Below, in pieces: positions 47,319 to 55,758 of a stretch of 64,000 nt of DNA; within the stretch, counting starts at the first letter, position 1, and every line of letters begins with the position of its first letter. The DNA is from Spirosoma endbachense. GTDB taxonomy: Bacteria; Bacteroidota; Bacteroidia; Cytophagales; Spirosomataceae. The stretch is taken from assembly GCF_010233585.1 (NCBI RefSeq), contig NZ_CP045997.1, positions 5,814,654 to 5,878,653 of the forward strand. The letters are read 5' to 3'. The position numbers and the translations under genes are program-made. Under the pieces are notes generated by a model, which was not told the DNA's origin, made no database searches, and saw nothing but the letters and a program-made list of their open reading frames with translations.

Positions 47319-47699
47319 ATGAAAGACGACAGATTTTGCAACTCGAATTGCCCATTTACGAGAGCTATTGGCACTATTGGTAATAAATGGAAGCCAATAA
47401 TTATCAATGTACTTGGCACCCGTACCATGCGTTTTGGTCAGTTAGATGCCATCGTACCCCACATTTCAAGGAAAGTACTGACCGAACAGTTAAAAGAGTT
47501 GGAAGAAGATGGCTTATTGGAACGATTGGCCTATAAGGAAATACCGCCAAGGGTAGACTATAAGTTGTCTGAAAAAGGCTTAGCTTTTTTGCCAATTTTA
47601 GAAAACATAAAAGAATGGAATTTAAAATATGAAGTAGCTCCAATGCTCAAAGAGACTGATTACAAATGGAGTAAACTCCCCAAAGTTGACATACCCTAA
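47319..47699 (+). CDS. HxlR-family winged helix regulator
   Basis: The 126-residue protein has the family N-terminus CNSNCPFTRAIGTIGNKWKP with a reactive-type cysteine (C8, C12), the recognition helix region TMRFGQLDAIVPHISRKVL and TEQLKELEEDGLLERL, and the wing VDYKLSEKGLAFLPILENI. Many HxlR/YodB members sense electrophiles or oxidants through this cysteine. It is divergent from the reductase trio and very likely regulates it. Confidence 0.88.
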   Translation: MKDDRFCNSNCPFTRAIGTIGNKWKPIIINVLGTRTMRFGQLDAIVPHISRKVLTEQLKELEEDGLLERLAYKEIPPRVDYKLSEKGLAFLPILENIKEWNLKYEVAPMLKETDYKWSKLPKVDIP

Positions 47700-48131
47700 A
47701 AAGACTGGAACTGGTCCATTACCAGTTATCTGAAAAAAGGGGAAACAGTAGATGTTTATTACGAAACAGGTTTTGAGAACCTGTCTCATGTTTCATATGG
47801 CTTTTAAAAAAAATGGTCATGCTCCAACAGCTCATCAAGCGAGCCTTGGTCGGAGATTACCCCGTTAAGATTTCGTATACAGCAGAAGCCTATGCCGACA
47901 CGTTAAGACCCATCATCTACGCCATGAAGGATTTGGGTTTAACCCACCGCAACAAAATTTCAGCGAGAGTAAAATGCGGGTGTGTTTCGTCCGGCTTTTA
48001 TAACGCCCCATTTACGTAGCAGATACATGAAAGCCCCTTCGGATCACATAGGAGCGTTTTTCGGGACAAATGAATTGAGAACGGGCTGTTATCGAATAGT
48101 GTCCTGAAGCGATTGAAAAAGTAAAACTGTA
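47700..48131. other. Intergenic region, 432 bp, with one dispersed repeat copy
   Basis: Holds the dispersed repeat copy B. A short plus-strand frame at 47813-48019 has no family-like sequence. Confidence 0.4.
48002..48066 (+). repeat. Dispersed intergenic repeat, copy B
   Basis: Contains the core agcagatacatgaaagcccc then ttcggatcacataggagcgt, flanked by aacgcccc on the left. Confidence 0.7.
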
Positions 48132-48764
48132 TTAGCCCCTCTTAGAAAATTCATAGGTACATAAAGATTTTCCGTTGGGTAAAAAATTCTCTTCTGAACC
48201 AACACAGTCAAATCCAAAGGTGACTGCCTCTGTTTTCAAATCTTCCTGTCCAATAGTCTTAAAAATACTTCCAACCGATTTAATGGATTCAACGCCTGTT
48301 TTACTGACAGACTGAACACCGTTATTGGACTGGATGGTAATTATCAATTTGGCAAACGGATCCGTATTGTCGTTGATAAATTCAAAGCATCTTTTACTAT
48401 CGACATAGTCGAAAATTAAAGCTGCCCAAACAAAATCTGCCTGAATAAACGATACTGTTGATGAACCAATATCTGCGTTTACAAGATCTAACTGCTTGAT
48501 TTTATTGCCAAACCGTTTCCGAGTTTCCTCCAGATAGGCACTACTTATATCTACGGCACAGACCCTTTTCACCAAATCGGGATCGATGTGCTCCAATCCA
48601 TTGCCACCACTTATACCCAAAAACAAGATATTTTCTGGCTTATTATTTTGTAAATATTTGCCAGTCAGGTCGTTGAGCAACTTAGCCTGACCAACATCTT
48701 TATGTTGCATATGTAGCTCATAGTCAGCTAATGGAATAGTATTCCAGGGATTTGTTTCATTCAT
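48132..48764 (-). CDS. Class I SAM-dependent methyltransferase
   Basis: With ATG 48764 the protein (210 residues, MNETNPWNTIPLADYELHMQ) shows the Rossmann-like motif I NILFLGISGGNGLEHI (in place of the usual GxGxG), motif II CAVDISSAYLEETRKRF, and DFVWAALIFDYVDSKRCFEF. Motif I is partly degenerate, so the cofactor site may be modified. Target unknown. It is divergent from the lipoprotein gene at 49072 and bounded by dispersed repeats on both sides. Confidence 0.75.
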   Translation of the reverse strand: MNETNPWNTIPLADYELHMQHKDVGQAKLLNDLTGKYLQNNKPENILFLGISGGNGLEHIDPDLVKRVCAVDISSAYLEETRKRFGNKIKQLDLVNADIGSSTVSFIQADFVWAALIFDYVDSKRCFEFINDNTDPFAKLIITIQSNNGVQSVSKTGVESIKSVGSIFKTIGQEDLKTEAVTFGFDCVGSEENFLPNGKSLCTYEFSKRG

Positions 48765-48784
48765 GCGCAACTATAGTAGCAGCG

Positions 48785-48859
48785 CGTCTCAAGAAATGCC
48801 CTATTAAAGCAGCAGACACATGAGCACTCCTTCGTCTCAAGTCGGAGCCTTTATTGAGA
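48785..48859 (+). repeat. Dispersed intergenic repeat, copy C
   Basis: Carries the core agcagacacatgagcactcc then ttcgtctcaagtcggagcct, with terminal complementarity tctcaagaaatgccc / ggagcctttattgaga. Confidence 0.75.
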
Positions 48860-49189
48860 ATTCGTTGTAGCGGCTCGATTGCCGATAAATTTAAGAGCTG
48901 TCAAACCCAAATAGCAATACACGTAGGGTGTGGATACAAGCGGAAAGCAACCCTGGTTTTTGGGGTTGCTTTTTTGTCAAAACGCCTACGTTAACTAACA
49001 TGAATGAGTAAATCTGTTACCTATAAATTTTGACGGGTATCTATGCAGGTGAATCAACCCATAAACACTCGATGAAATCTGTTTACCTGCTCAACTGTCT
49101 GAAGCAATTTACCCTACTGGTCTGCTTAATGGGGCTGCTCGTGTATTGCAAGAATGGATCACCGGTAGACACGATCCAACCCCCTACGG
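48844..49189 (+). repeat. 346-bp duplicated block, copy 1 (leader plus lipoprotein signal peptide)
   Basis: Identical to 50985-51330 except for one A/G change in the signal-peptide part. The block starts inside repeat copy C and ends after codon 39 of the lipoprotein. The two genes then diverge completely at DNA level for the next part. Confidence 0.92.
48944..48976 (+). terminator. Intrinsic terminator inside the conserved leader (copy 1)
   Basis: A stem of 10 pairs (aaagcaaccc / gggttgcttt) followed by a T-tract, about 100 bases before the lipoprotein ATG. No gene precedes it on this strand, so it ends a short leader RNA or acts as an attenuator. Repeated exactly in copy 2. Confidence 0.7.
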
Positions 49190-50466
49190 GTTCCTCTTCA
49201 GCCACACCAACCAAAGTATGGGATAAAACCTTTGGTGGTACTAGTACTAATTATCTATACGCTATGGTAGCCACCTCGGATGGCGGTTTTCTGCTAGGTG
49301 GCTATTCTAACTCCGGTCAGGATGGCAATAAGTCCGATCCTAACCGAGGAAGAGAGGATTTCTGGGTGGTGAAGATCGATGGGAGTGGCAACAAAGTGTG
49401 GGATAAAACTTTTGGTGGCAGTCGTTCTGACCTACTCTACACGATGGTGGGCACTTCGGATGGAGGCTTTCTGCTGGGGGGATCTTCTGACTCCGGTCAG
49501 GATGGCAACAAGTCCGATCCCAACCGGGGAGAAGGGGATTTCTGGGTGGTGAAGATTGATGGGAGTGGCAACAAAGTCTGGGATAAAACCTTTGGCGGCA
49601 GTTTTGGTGATTATCTAACCTCTGTGGCAGCTACCTCGGATGGCGGTTTTCTACTGGGGGGCTATTCTGGCTCCGGTCAGACTGGCAATAAGTCGGATCC
49701 CAGCCGAGGTGGCGATTATGATTATTGGGTGGTGAAGATCAATGGGAGTGGCAACAAAGTGTGGGATAAAACCTTTGGCGGCACGAATACTGACCAACTC
49801 TACTCTGTGGCAGCCACCTCAGACGGCGGCTTTCTGCTGGGAGGTTCTTCTCTCTCTGATCAGGATGGCAATAAGTCCGATCTCTATAGGGGAAGTCGTG
49901 ATTACTGGGCGGTGAAAGTGGATGGGAGTGGTAATAAAGTCTGGGATAAAACCTTTGGCGGCCGTGATTATGATCATCTAACCTCTGTGGTAACTACCTC
50001 GGATGGCGGCTTTCTGCTGGGGGGCTATTCTAACTCCGGTCAGGATGGCAATAAGTCCGACCCCAATCGAGGAGGTTTGGATTACTGGGTGGTGAAAGTA
50101 GATAAGAATGGGACCAAGGTGTGGGATAAAACCTTTGGTGGCAGTGATTCTGAATATCTATATGCTGTGGTGGGCACTTCGGATGGGGGTTTTCTGCTGG
50201 GGGGAATGTCCACATCCTATCAGAGTGGCAATAAGTCCGAGCCCAGTAAAGGAGGTGGTGACTACTGGGTGGTGAAGGTGGATGGGAATGGTGGTAAAGT
50301 GTGGGATAAAACCTTTGGCAGCACGAATAATGATTATCTACGCTCTGTGGTCGTCACTTCGGATGGGGGTTTTCTGTTGGGAGGGGATACTATCTCCGGT
50401 AAGGCGGGCGACAAGTCCGATCCCAGCCGGGGCAATAATGATATGTGGGTGGTGAGGATCAGATAA
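49072..50466 (+). CDS. Lipoprotein with seven 60-residue beta-propeller repeats
   Basis: The start is ATG 49072 (MKSVYLLNCLKQFTLLVCLM), giving an SPII signal peptide with the lipobox LLVYC followed by KNGS. After a short linker seven repeats of about 60 residues follow, each with KVWDKTFGG, SxxTSDGGFLLGG and DYWVVK signatures. Seven blades suggest a single closed propeller on the cell surface. No PKD domain is present, unlike its paralogue at 51213. Both paralogues share the same leader and signal peptide. A ligand is unknown. The gene is followed by a strong terminator and a small convergent gene. Confidence 0.8.
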   Translation: MKSVYLLNCLKQFTLLVCLMGLLVYCKNGSPVDTIQPPTGSSSATPTKVWDKTFGGTSTNYLYAMVATSDGGFLLGGYSNSGQDGNKSDPNRGREDFWVVKIDGSGNKVWDKTFGGSRSDLLYTMVGTSDGGFLLGGSSDSGQDGNKSDPNRGEGDFWVVKIDGSGNKVWDKTFGGSFGDYLTSVAATSDGGFLLGGYSGSGQTGNKSDPSRGGDYDYWVVKINGSGNKVWDKTFGGTNTDQLYSVAATSDGGFLLGGSSLSDQDGNKSDLYRGSRDYWAVKVDGSGNKVWDKTFGGRDYDHLTSVVTTSDGGFLLGGYSNSGQDGNKSDPNRGGLDYWVVKVDKNGTKVWDKTFGGSDSEYLYAVVGTSDGGFLLGGMSTSYQSGNKSEPSKGGGDYWVVKVDGNGGKVWDKTFGSTNNDYLRSVVVTSDGGFLLGGDTISGKAGDKSDPSRGNNDMWVVRIR

Positions 50467-50567
50467 CGACTACTGTCACCATCAACATTCCCGTTCATAG
50501 TCGCTGTGGCTTTTGCAAAAGCAGGGAATTCGTTACCTAACAGCCATTGGGTTTAAATTACTCCATC

Positions 50568-50620
50568 CTACTACTACAAAAAACGGTGACTTATTCAGCC
50601 ACCGTTTTTTGTAGTAGTAG
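50568..50620. terminator. Bidirectional intrinsic terminator, copy 1
   Basis: Perfect 21-bp arms (50568-50588 and 50600-50620) contain A- and T-tracts and an 11-base loop. Lies between the lipoprotein gene and the convergent small gene; a related terminator follows the second lipoprotein. Confidence 0.85.
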
Positions 50621-50628
50621 CTAAATTC

Positions 50629-50853
50629 TTACTGATTGAGAAGCTTTAGGCTGATGGGGTGGCCGATATGTTCGATGATACGCTGGGCAACTCATAGCGG
50701 AAACACTTGTTTACCTTTCGGTTTCCAGCCTAGTTCTGCTTTTATATCCTCAGTCCATGCTTCAAATACCTCTATAGAAACACCGTCATACCTCGTCAAC
50801 AAATCATCTTTACAACATGTAGCTTGACTTTTAACACCGGTGTTCTCACTCAT
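50629..50853 (-). pseudogene. Small gene convergent with lipoprotein 1, frameshifted
   Basis: ATG 50853 opens MSENTGVKSQATCC and continues RYDGVSIEVFEAWTEDIKAE, then GWKPKGKQVFPL before a stop at 50692. A shifted frame continues VAQRIIEHIGHPISLKLLNQ to 50629. The intact relative at 53249-53413 reads on through this point, so one base was lost here. Function unknown. Confidence 0.5.
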
Positions 50854-50954
50854 AATCGCACCTGTTATAAAAGGCGGCTCGGCTCACCTGGCTCTTTGGT
50901 TAACCCATCCGATTAGATTACCATCGCACAAAATGCTCGATTATTGACGTATTA

Positions 50955-51000
50955 GATCCCTAAAAACTCTCTACGTCTCACGCAGGAGCCTTTATTGAGA
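50955..51000 (+). repeat. Dispersed intergenic repeat, copy D (right half)
   Basis: Only the 3' half is recognisable (ctacgtctcacgcaggagcc then tttattgaga); the left half is replaced by unrelated sequence. It marks the start of the second duplicated block. Confidence 0.55.
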
Positions 51001-51330
51001 ATTCGTTGTAGCGGCTCGATTGCCGATAAATTTAAGAGCTGTCAAACCCAAATAGCAATACACGTAGGGTGTGGATACAAGCGGAAAGCAACCCTGGTTT
51101 TTGGGGTTGCTTTTTTGTCAAAACGCCTACGTTAACTAACATGAATGAGTAAATCTGTTACCTATAAATTTTGACGGGTATCTATGCAGGTGAATCAACC
51201 CATAAACACTCGATGAAATCTGTTTACCTGCTCAACTGTCTGAAGCGATTTACCCTACTGGTCTGCTTAATGGGGCTGCTCGTGTATTGCAAGAATGGAT
51301 CACCGGTAGACACGATCCAACCCCCTACGG
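50985..51330 (+). repeat. 346-bp duplicated block, copy 2
   Basis: The counterpart of 48844-49189, offset by 2141 bp, 345 of 346 bases identical. It covers leader, embedded terminator, start codon and signal peptide of the second lipoprotein. Confidence 0.92.
51085..51117 (+). terminator. Intrinsic terminator inside the conserved leader (copy 2)
   Basis: Same hairpin and T-tract as in copy 1, at the same distance from the lipoprotein ATG. Confidence 0.7.
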
Positions 51331-53084
51331 CTTCCTTTACCGTAACCAACGATGGCTGCACTGCCCCCTGCACACCCATTTTCACCAGTACCTCTCAGAA
51401 CGCCACCTCCTTTGTTTGGGAGATCGACGGCAGCCAGGTATCGACCGATGCCAGTTTTTCCCGGCAGTTTACGACGGCAGGCACCTATGCTGTCAAACTC
51501 ACAGCAACCAACAGTGCTGGCAGCAACAGTAGCCAGAAGACCATAGCAATCAATAAGCCGGGGGCTCCGGTGGCCGATTTTGGGTTTACCGGGGGCGAGT
51601 GTATGGCCCCCTGCGAGGTCAGTTTTACCCAAAAAGCCACGGGTACTATCACCAGCTATCTGTGGGACTTTGGTGATAAAACCCCTACCTCAACCGAAGC
51701 AAACCCCAAACACACCTATCAGCAGGGGGGTACGTTCACCGTTACCTTGACGGTGAGTGGCCCCGGTGGTGGTAGCCAGCCTAAAACTCAGTCAGTAACC
51801 ATCAAAACGGGTACGACAGCAGGTATGTCTACCAAAGTGTGGGATAAAGCCTTTGGCGGTGATAGATCTGAAGTACTATACTCAATGCTTGCCACATCGG
51901 ACGGCGGTTTTCTGCTAGGTGGGAGTTCTCTCTCCGGTCAGGAAGAGGATAAATCCGAGCCCAATAGAGGACTTTATGATTACTGGGTGGTGAAGATCGA
52001 TGGGAGTGGCAACAAAGTCTGGGATAAAACCTTTGGCGGCACCAAGGAGGATTATCTACGCTCTATAGTAGCCACCTCGGATGGCGGTTTTCTGCTGGGG
52101 GGCGATTCTGTCTCCGGTCAAACTGGCAGTAAGTCCGATCCCAATATAGGGGATAGTGACTACTGGGTGATGAAGATCGATAGGAATGGGACCAAAGTGT
52201 GGGATAAAACCTTTGGTGGTAGTAATACTGATTATCTATACTCTATGGTGGCCACCTCAGATGGCGGTTTTCTGCTGGGGGGTGCTTCCGGTTCCGATCA
52301 GGGGGGCAATAAATCCGACCCCAACCGAGGAAATTTTGATTCCTGGGTGGTGAAGGTGGATGGGAATGGGACCAAAGTGTGGGATAAAACCTTTGGTGGT
52401 AGTGGTTCTGATTATCTACGCTCTATGGTAGCCACCTCGGACGGCGGTTTTCTGCTGGGTGGCTATTCTGGCTCCGGTCAGACTGGCAATAAGTCCGATC
52501 CCAACCGAGGAGGTTATGATTACTGGGTGGTAAAGATCAATGGGAGTGGTGGTAAAGTGTGGGATAAAACCTTTGGCGGCACTGATCTTGACCAAATATA
52601 CTCAATGGCGGCCACCTCAGATGGCGGTTTTCTGCTAGGTGGCTATTCAAACTCCGGTCAGAGTGGCAATAAGTCCGTTCCCAGCCTAGGACTTTATGAT
52701 TACTGGGTGGTGAAGATCGATGGGAGTGGCAACAAAGTCTGGGATAAAACCTTTGGCGGCACCAAGGAGGATTATCTACGCTCTATAGTAGCCACCTCGG
52801 ATGGCGGTTTTCTGCTGGGGGGCGATTCTGTCTCCGGTCAAACTGGCAGTAAGTCCGATCCCAATATAGGGGATAGTGACTACTGGGTGATGAAGGTGGA
52901 TGGGGATGGGACCAAAGTGTGGGATAAAACCTTTGGTGGTCAGAATTCTGACCTTCTATTTTCTCTGATAACTACCTTGGATGGCGGTTTTCTGTTGGGA
53001 GGGAGTTCGCTCTCCGGTGGGGATGGCAATAAGACTTCTCGTACCCGAGGACAAGATGATTACTGGGTGGTGAAGATCAAATAA
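51213..53084 (+). CDS. Lipoprotein with two PKD domains and seven beta-propeller repeats
   Basis: ATG 51213 gives the same SPII signal peptide as the paralogue (MKSVYLLNCLKRFTLLVCLM..YC). Two PKD-type domains follow (ASFTVTNDGCTAPC..TSFVWEIDG; ADFGFTGGECMAPC..SYLWDFGD), then seven KVWDKTFGG/DGGFLLGG/DYWVVK blades (623 residues in all). Repeats 2 and 6 share 208 identical bases (51968-52175 and 52688-52895, offset 720 bp), a recent internal copy. PKD domains suggest surface protein or polysaccharide contact; the ligand is unknown. Confidence 0.8.
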   Translation: MKSVYLLNCLKRFTLLVCLMGLLVYCKNGSPVDTIQPPTASFTVTNDGCTAPCTPIFTSTSQNATSFVWEIDGSQVSTDASFSRQFTTAGTYAVKLTATNSAGSNSSQKTIAINKPGAPVADFGFTGGECMAPCEVSFTQKATGTITSYLWDFGDKTPTSTEANPKHTYQQGGTFTVTLTVSGPGGGSQPKTQSVTIKTGTTAGMSTKVWDKAFGGDRSEVLYSMLATSDGGFLLGGSSLSGQEEDKSEPNRGLYDYWVVKIDGSGNKVWDKTFGGTKEDYLRSIVATSDGGFLLGGDSVSGQTGSKSDPNIGDSDYWVMKIDRNGTKVWDKTFGGSNTDYLYSMVATSDGGFLLGGASGSDQGGNKSDPNRGNFDSWVVKVDGNGTKVWDKTFGGSGSDYLRSMVATSDGGFLLGGYSGSGQTGNKSDPNRGGYDYWVVKINGSGGKVWDKTFGGTDLDQIYSMAATSDGGFLLGGYSNSGQSGNKSVPSLGLYDYWVVKIDGSGNKVWDKTFGGTKEDYLRSIVATSDGGFLLGGDSVSGQTGSKSDPNIGDSDYWVMKVDGDGTKVWDKTFGGQNSDLLFSLITTLDGGFLLGGSSLSGGDGNKTSRTRGQDDYWVVKIK

Positions 53085-53197
53085 CGAAACCTGTCACAAT
53101 CAGCATTCCCGTCCATAGTTGATTTGACTTTTGCAAAAGCAGGTAAACTTGTTATGTAACAGTCGTTGGATTTATAATGCTCCATCTCTAATTATAC

Positions 53198-53230
53198 AAA
53201 AAACGGTGGCTGATTGAGCCACCGTTTTTT
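53198..53230. terminator. Bidirectional intrinsic terminator, copy 2
   Basis: Arms aaaaaacggtggc (53198-53210) and gccaccgtttttt (53218-53230) with a 7-base loop, between the second lipoprotein and the convergent small gene. Confidence 0.85.
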
Positions 53231-53248
53231 TATTGTAAACGTAAATTC

Positions 53249-53413
53249 TTACTGATTGAGAACGTTAAGACTTATTGGACCCCCTTGCTCAATAATTTTC
53301 CGGGCTATTCTGGGGCCAAAGATCTGTTTGCCTTTAGGCTTCCAGCCAATATCTGTTTTTATGTCCACTATCCATATCTCAAATACCTCTATACTGACAT
53401 TGTCATACATCAT
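53249..53413 (-). CDS. Small convergent protein, 54 residues
   Basis: ATG 53413 opens MMYDNVSIEVFEIWIVDIKT, then DIGWKPKGKQIFGPRIARKI and IEQGGPISLNVLNQ, ending at TAA 53249-53251. Its relative next to lipoprotein 1 aligns along the whole length apart from a frameshift there. A frame continues upstream of the ATG but reaches a stop, so the start is internal to a once longer gene. No family is recognised. The pair travels with the lipoprotein module. Confidence 0.5.
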   Translation of the reverse strand: MMYDNVSIEVFEIWIVDIKTDIGWKPKGKQIFGPRIARKIIEQGGPISLNVLNQ

Positions 53414-53480
53414 TAAAAAGTCCTGTTTGCAAAATTTGGCTTTTTTTTAGCTCCAGTGTTTAGGAAATCAATAGTCAAAT

Positions 53481-53556
53481 TCATCTCACGAAACGCCCCA
53501 TAATTGAAGCAGACACATGAAGGCTCATTCGGCACAGGTAGGGTCCTTTTGAGATG
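53481..53556 (+). repeat. Dispersed intergenic repeat, copy E
   Basis: One of the best-preserved copies: left end catctcacgaaacgcccc, core agcagacacatgaaggctca then ttcggcacaggtagggtcct, right end ttttgagatgc, with complementary ends. Confidence 0.8.
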
Positions 53557-53736
53557 CACCCCTTTTTACAGGCAAACTGTGGCACCTTACCAGGCCATAC
53601 GGATAACATCCACAAAAAGATAATGAAAAGTAGTTCTGCCCTATTAGCAAATTACCCCAGAGAAAGAGCCGACTCACTTCGACCGCCTTTCGCTGGAGTA
53701 ATCTGGATAAAAATCTTACCGATGACCACCAGTCGG

Positions 53737-54273
53737 TTACTTAAAGGCCACGTTGAAACTCCCTTCCGTTAAAGTGCCCTTGTACAGACCCGTTGCATCA
53801 TAAGCCGTAAAGCTAAACGTGCCAATCACGTTGGTGGCCGTCTTTTTGGTAATCGTTACCGTGCCCGTGCCATCATTGCGGGTCGAGTAATCATATTTGT
53901 TCACCGTTATGATACCCATATTGACCTTGTTAATGGGGAAAGTTCCTTCACCCACCGTTTTGGGTAAGAGCAGCGCCACCAAATTCCCCGTTTTACTGTC
54001 GAGCCCATAGATGCCGAAGTAGTCATTATCGGCGGGGGAAGTCGTCAGCGCATAAGTCAAGTCAGGCGTATAGAGATACCCATCTACTTTGACCTGAAAC
54101 CCACCCAGGGCTTGTGTAGTTGATTGAGCCGGTGTTGTCTGAGCGGTTACAGGTGGAGTTGGGGATGTGTTTGTGGTTTGAGCCGGCATCACGTCGTCGG
54201 ACTTTTTGCTGCATGAGCAAAGGCAAAGGGTAGCAGAAACCGTGAGTAGGATAACCAGGTAAGCCGTTTTCAT
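53737..54273 (-). CDS. Lipoprotein with a small beta domain (DUF6252-like)
   Basis: The 178-residue protein has an SPII signal peptide ending in the lipobox LCSC followed by SKKSDD, a Thr/Pro/Gln-rich linker (residues 28-58) and a beta-rich domain. The domain begins FQVKVDGYLYTPDLTYALTT and ends TVTITKKTATNVIGTFSFTA / GTLTEGSFNVAFK. The closing motif is typical of Bacteroidota DUF6252-like lipoproteins with unknown function. It is monocistronic, starting at ATG 54273. Confidence 0.75.
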   Translation of the reverse strand: MKTAYLVILLTVSATLCLCSCSKKSDDVMPAQTTNTSPTPPVTAQTTPAQSTTQALGGFQVKVDGYLYTPDLTYALTTSPADNDYFGIYGLDSKTGNLVALLLPKTVGEGTFPINKVNMGIITVNKYDYSTRNDGTGTVTITKKTATNVIGTFSFTAYDATGLYKGTLTEGSFNVAFK

Positions 54274-54514
54274 GACTGAGATAAAGTTGTTTTTGGTTTT
54301 TGTTTCGATTGATGACTCAAAGCTACAACCAGCCTAAGGGTGTCCTAAGGCCCACTATATGGGCGGAGGGTTTAACTTTAAAGTCGGCGGAAATGAGAGC
54401 AAAAGTGGTTACTGGCTGAAGTTTGCCTATCTGCCTATGGCACGAATAAAGCCAGTCGGAGTCGTGTATTTGCCTTCAATGTTAGTCAACGTACGAACCT
54501 TCAGGCTAAACACC

Positions 54515-54590
54515 GTTTCAGTAAATGCCTCATTTGAAAAGCAGATACATGAATGTTCATTCGTCTCAGGTAGGAGCATTTTGTGAGATT
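54515..54590 (+). repeat. Dispersed intergenic repeat, copy F
   Basis: Core agcagatacatgaatgttca then ttcgtctcaggtaggagcat; right end ttttgtgagat pairs with the left end tttcagtaaatgcctc. Confidence 0.75.
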
Positions 54591-54792
54591 GTACATAAAT
54601 CGTTTAGATAAGAAAGGCTGTCTTGTGAATTTCCAACTGTTTCTTAAAACAGGCCTTTTCGTAAAGGATTACCTAAACGGGTGTATTGGTGGTTGTAATT
54701 GCCCTGCTGACGATCAGCGTCCAAAGTATCAAAGCTGCGTTGGTCAACCTAGTGAAAAGTTTACGCAACGAATAAAGGCCCATGTAGTGTAG
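54583..54792 (+). CDS. Small cysteine-containing protein, 69 residues (candidate)
   Basis: A GTG start at 54583 follows an AGGAG-like stretch (in repeat copy F) and opens MRLYINRLDKKGCLVNFQLF. The protein contains GCIGGCNCPADDQ near the middle. A strong terminator begins 4 bases after its stop, which argues for a transcript ending here. No family is recognised. The GTG start and the small size keep confidence low. Confidence 0.3.
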   Translation: MRLYINRLDKKGCLVNFQLFLKTGLFVKDYLNGCIGGCNCPADDQRPKYQSCVGQPSEKFTQRIKAHVV

Positions 54793-54795
54793 TTC

Positions 54796-54838
54796 AAACA
54801 CAAAAGGCATTAACATGGAGTACGTGCCTTTTGTGTTT
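54796..54838. terminator. Bidirectional intrinsic terminator
   Basis: Arms aaacacaaaaggca (54796-54809) and tgccttttgtgttt (54825-54838) with a 15-base loop. Confidence 0.75.
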
Positions 54839-54852
54839 TACGGGTTTATGTA

Positions 54853-54927
54853 TGATTCATAAACCGCCCGAATACTGATGCATCACATAAAAGCTCCTTC
54901 GTCTCATTTGGGAGGGTTTGTCAAGAT
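54853..54927 (+). repeat. Dispersed intergenic repeat, copy G
   Basis: Core tgcatcacataaaagctcc then ttcgtctcatttgggagggt, bounded by attcataaaccgcccg and ttgtcaagat. Confidence 0.65.
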
Positions 54928-55071
54928 AAAGAATACATACGTATTAAGCCTAAAGCTTTCATACTTTGGCTAATATAAGTACACCCAACTGACAAATTTT
55001 CAGGGCAGATGACAACTTATTGTGCCTAGCGATAATGTCCGACCCGTTGGAAGAGGCACTACGATTGCCAC

Positions 55072-55758
55072 TCAGTTACAGTTGATTACAGCTTTCCAAT
55101 CGCCTGTTGGTTTATACTTGTCACAGGTATAGGTACCCCGCACGTTCTTTCCGTTGCTTTGAATAAGTCCTTCAAACCGACAGGTGTTTCCATCAATTGC
55201 CTTGTATCGATTGATATTGACTTTATTTCCAACGATTTCAATGGTTTGTTCCGCTGAAAAATTGTTGCCATTAATAAAGCCACTGACATCAAAAATAGCA
55301 CTATTGCCTCGCCTGGTCCAGGTTAAATCGTAACCGGATTCGGTGCCCGCCCATACGCTACCCAAACCACACCCCTCTGACTGAGATGTAACCGAAGCGG
55401 CCCGCCCCATCCGATCCAGCAATCTCACCCGCTCACCTCCTGGTATGCCTGCATCATTACTATAGCTAGCGACTACCACGTTAATCCACACTTTCCCTTC
55501 TGGCGCTACATTGCACATAATCACAGCGCTATGCTCTTGCTTAAAGGCAATGATATGGGCTCCGCCTTCCCGTAGGTTGACATAGCCTTCAGCCTGAAGA
55601 GCTGATCTAGCCCGGCGATAGGCTTCGTCATAGCTGATGGCTAAGAGTTGTTCACCTCGTGAGATAGGCGGTTGGGCCAGACTAGCCAGAGGGGTGGCCA
55701 CTGCAATCAGCAGCAGGAAAGGTAAATGGAGAAGTGTCACAGCTTGTTTGAGGATCAA
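55072..55758 (-). CDS. Secreted hypothetical protein, 228 residues
   Basis: A signal peptide (LLHLPFLLLIAVATPLASLAQ) precedes a domain with SYDEAYRRARSALQAEGYVN and IIAFKQEHSAVIMCNVAPEG, resembling the small alpha/beta domains used in periplasmic proteins of unknown function. A second, beta-rich domain follows (FDVSGFINGNNFSAEQTIEI; GLIQSNGKNVRGTYTCDKYK), like short lipocalin- or MliC-like modules. Family names are not assigned. It starts at ATG 55758. Confidence 0.6.
   Translation of the reverse strand: MILKQAVTLLHLPFLLLIAVATPLASLAQPPISRGEQLLAISYDEAYRRARSALQAEGYVNLREGGAHIIAFKQEHSAVIMCNVAPEGKVWINVVVASYSNDAGIPGGERVRLLDRMGRAASVTSQSEGCGLGSVWAGTESGYDLTWTRRGNSAIFDVSGFINGNNFSAEQTIEIVGNKVNINRYKAIDGNTCRFEGLIQSNGKNVRGTYTCDKYKPTGDWKAVINCN

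Larger units (their letters stand above)
54274..55071. other. Intergenic region, 798 bp, with two dispersed repeat copies
   Basis: Holds repeat copies F and G, a small plus-strand gene candidate (54583-54792) and a terminator (54796-54838). Nothing else is recognised. Confidence 0.45.

Noticed and set aside
48844..48976. tRNA or known riboswitch in the duplicated leader
   Set aside because: No acceptor stem or T-loop sequence, and no match to a riboswitch core that I know; only the terminator hairpin is clear.
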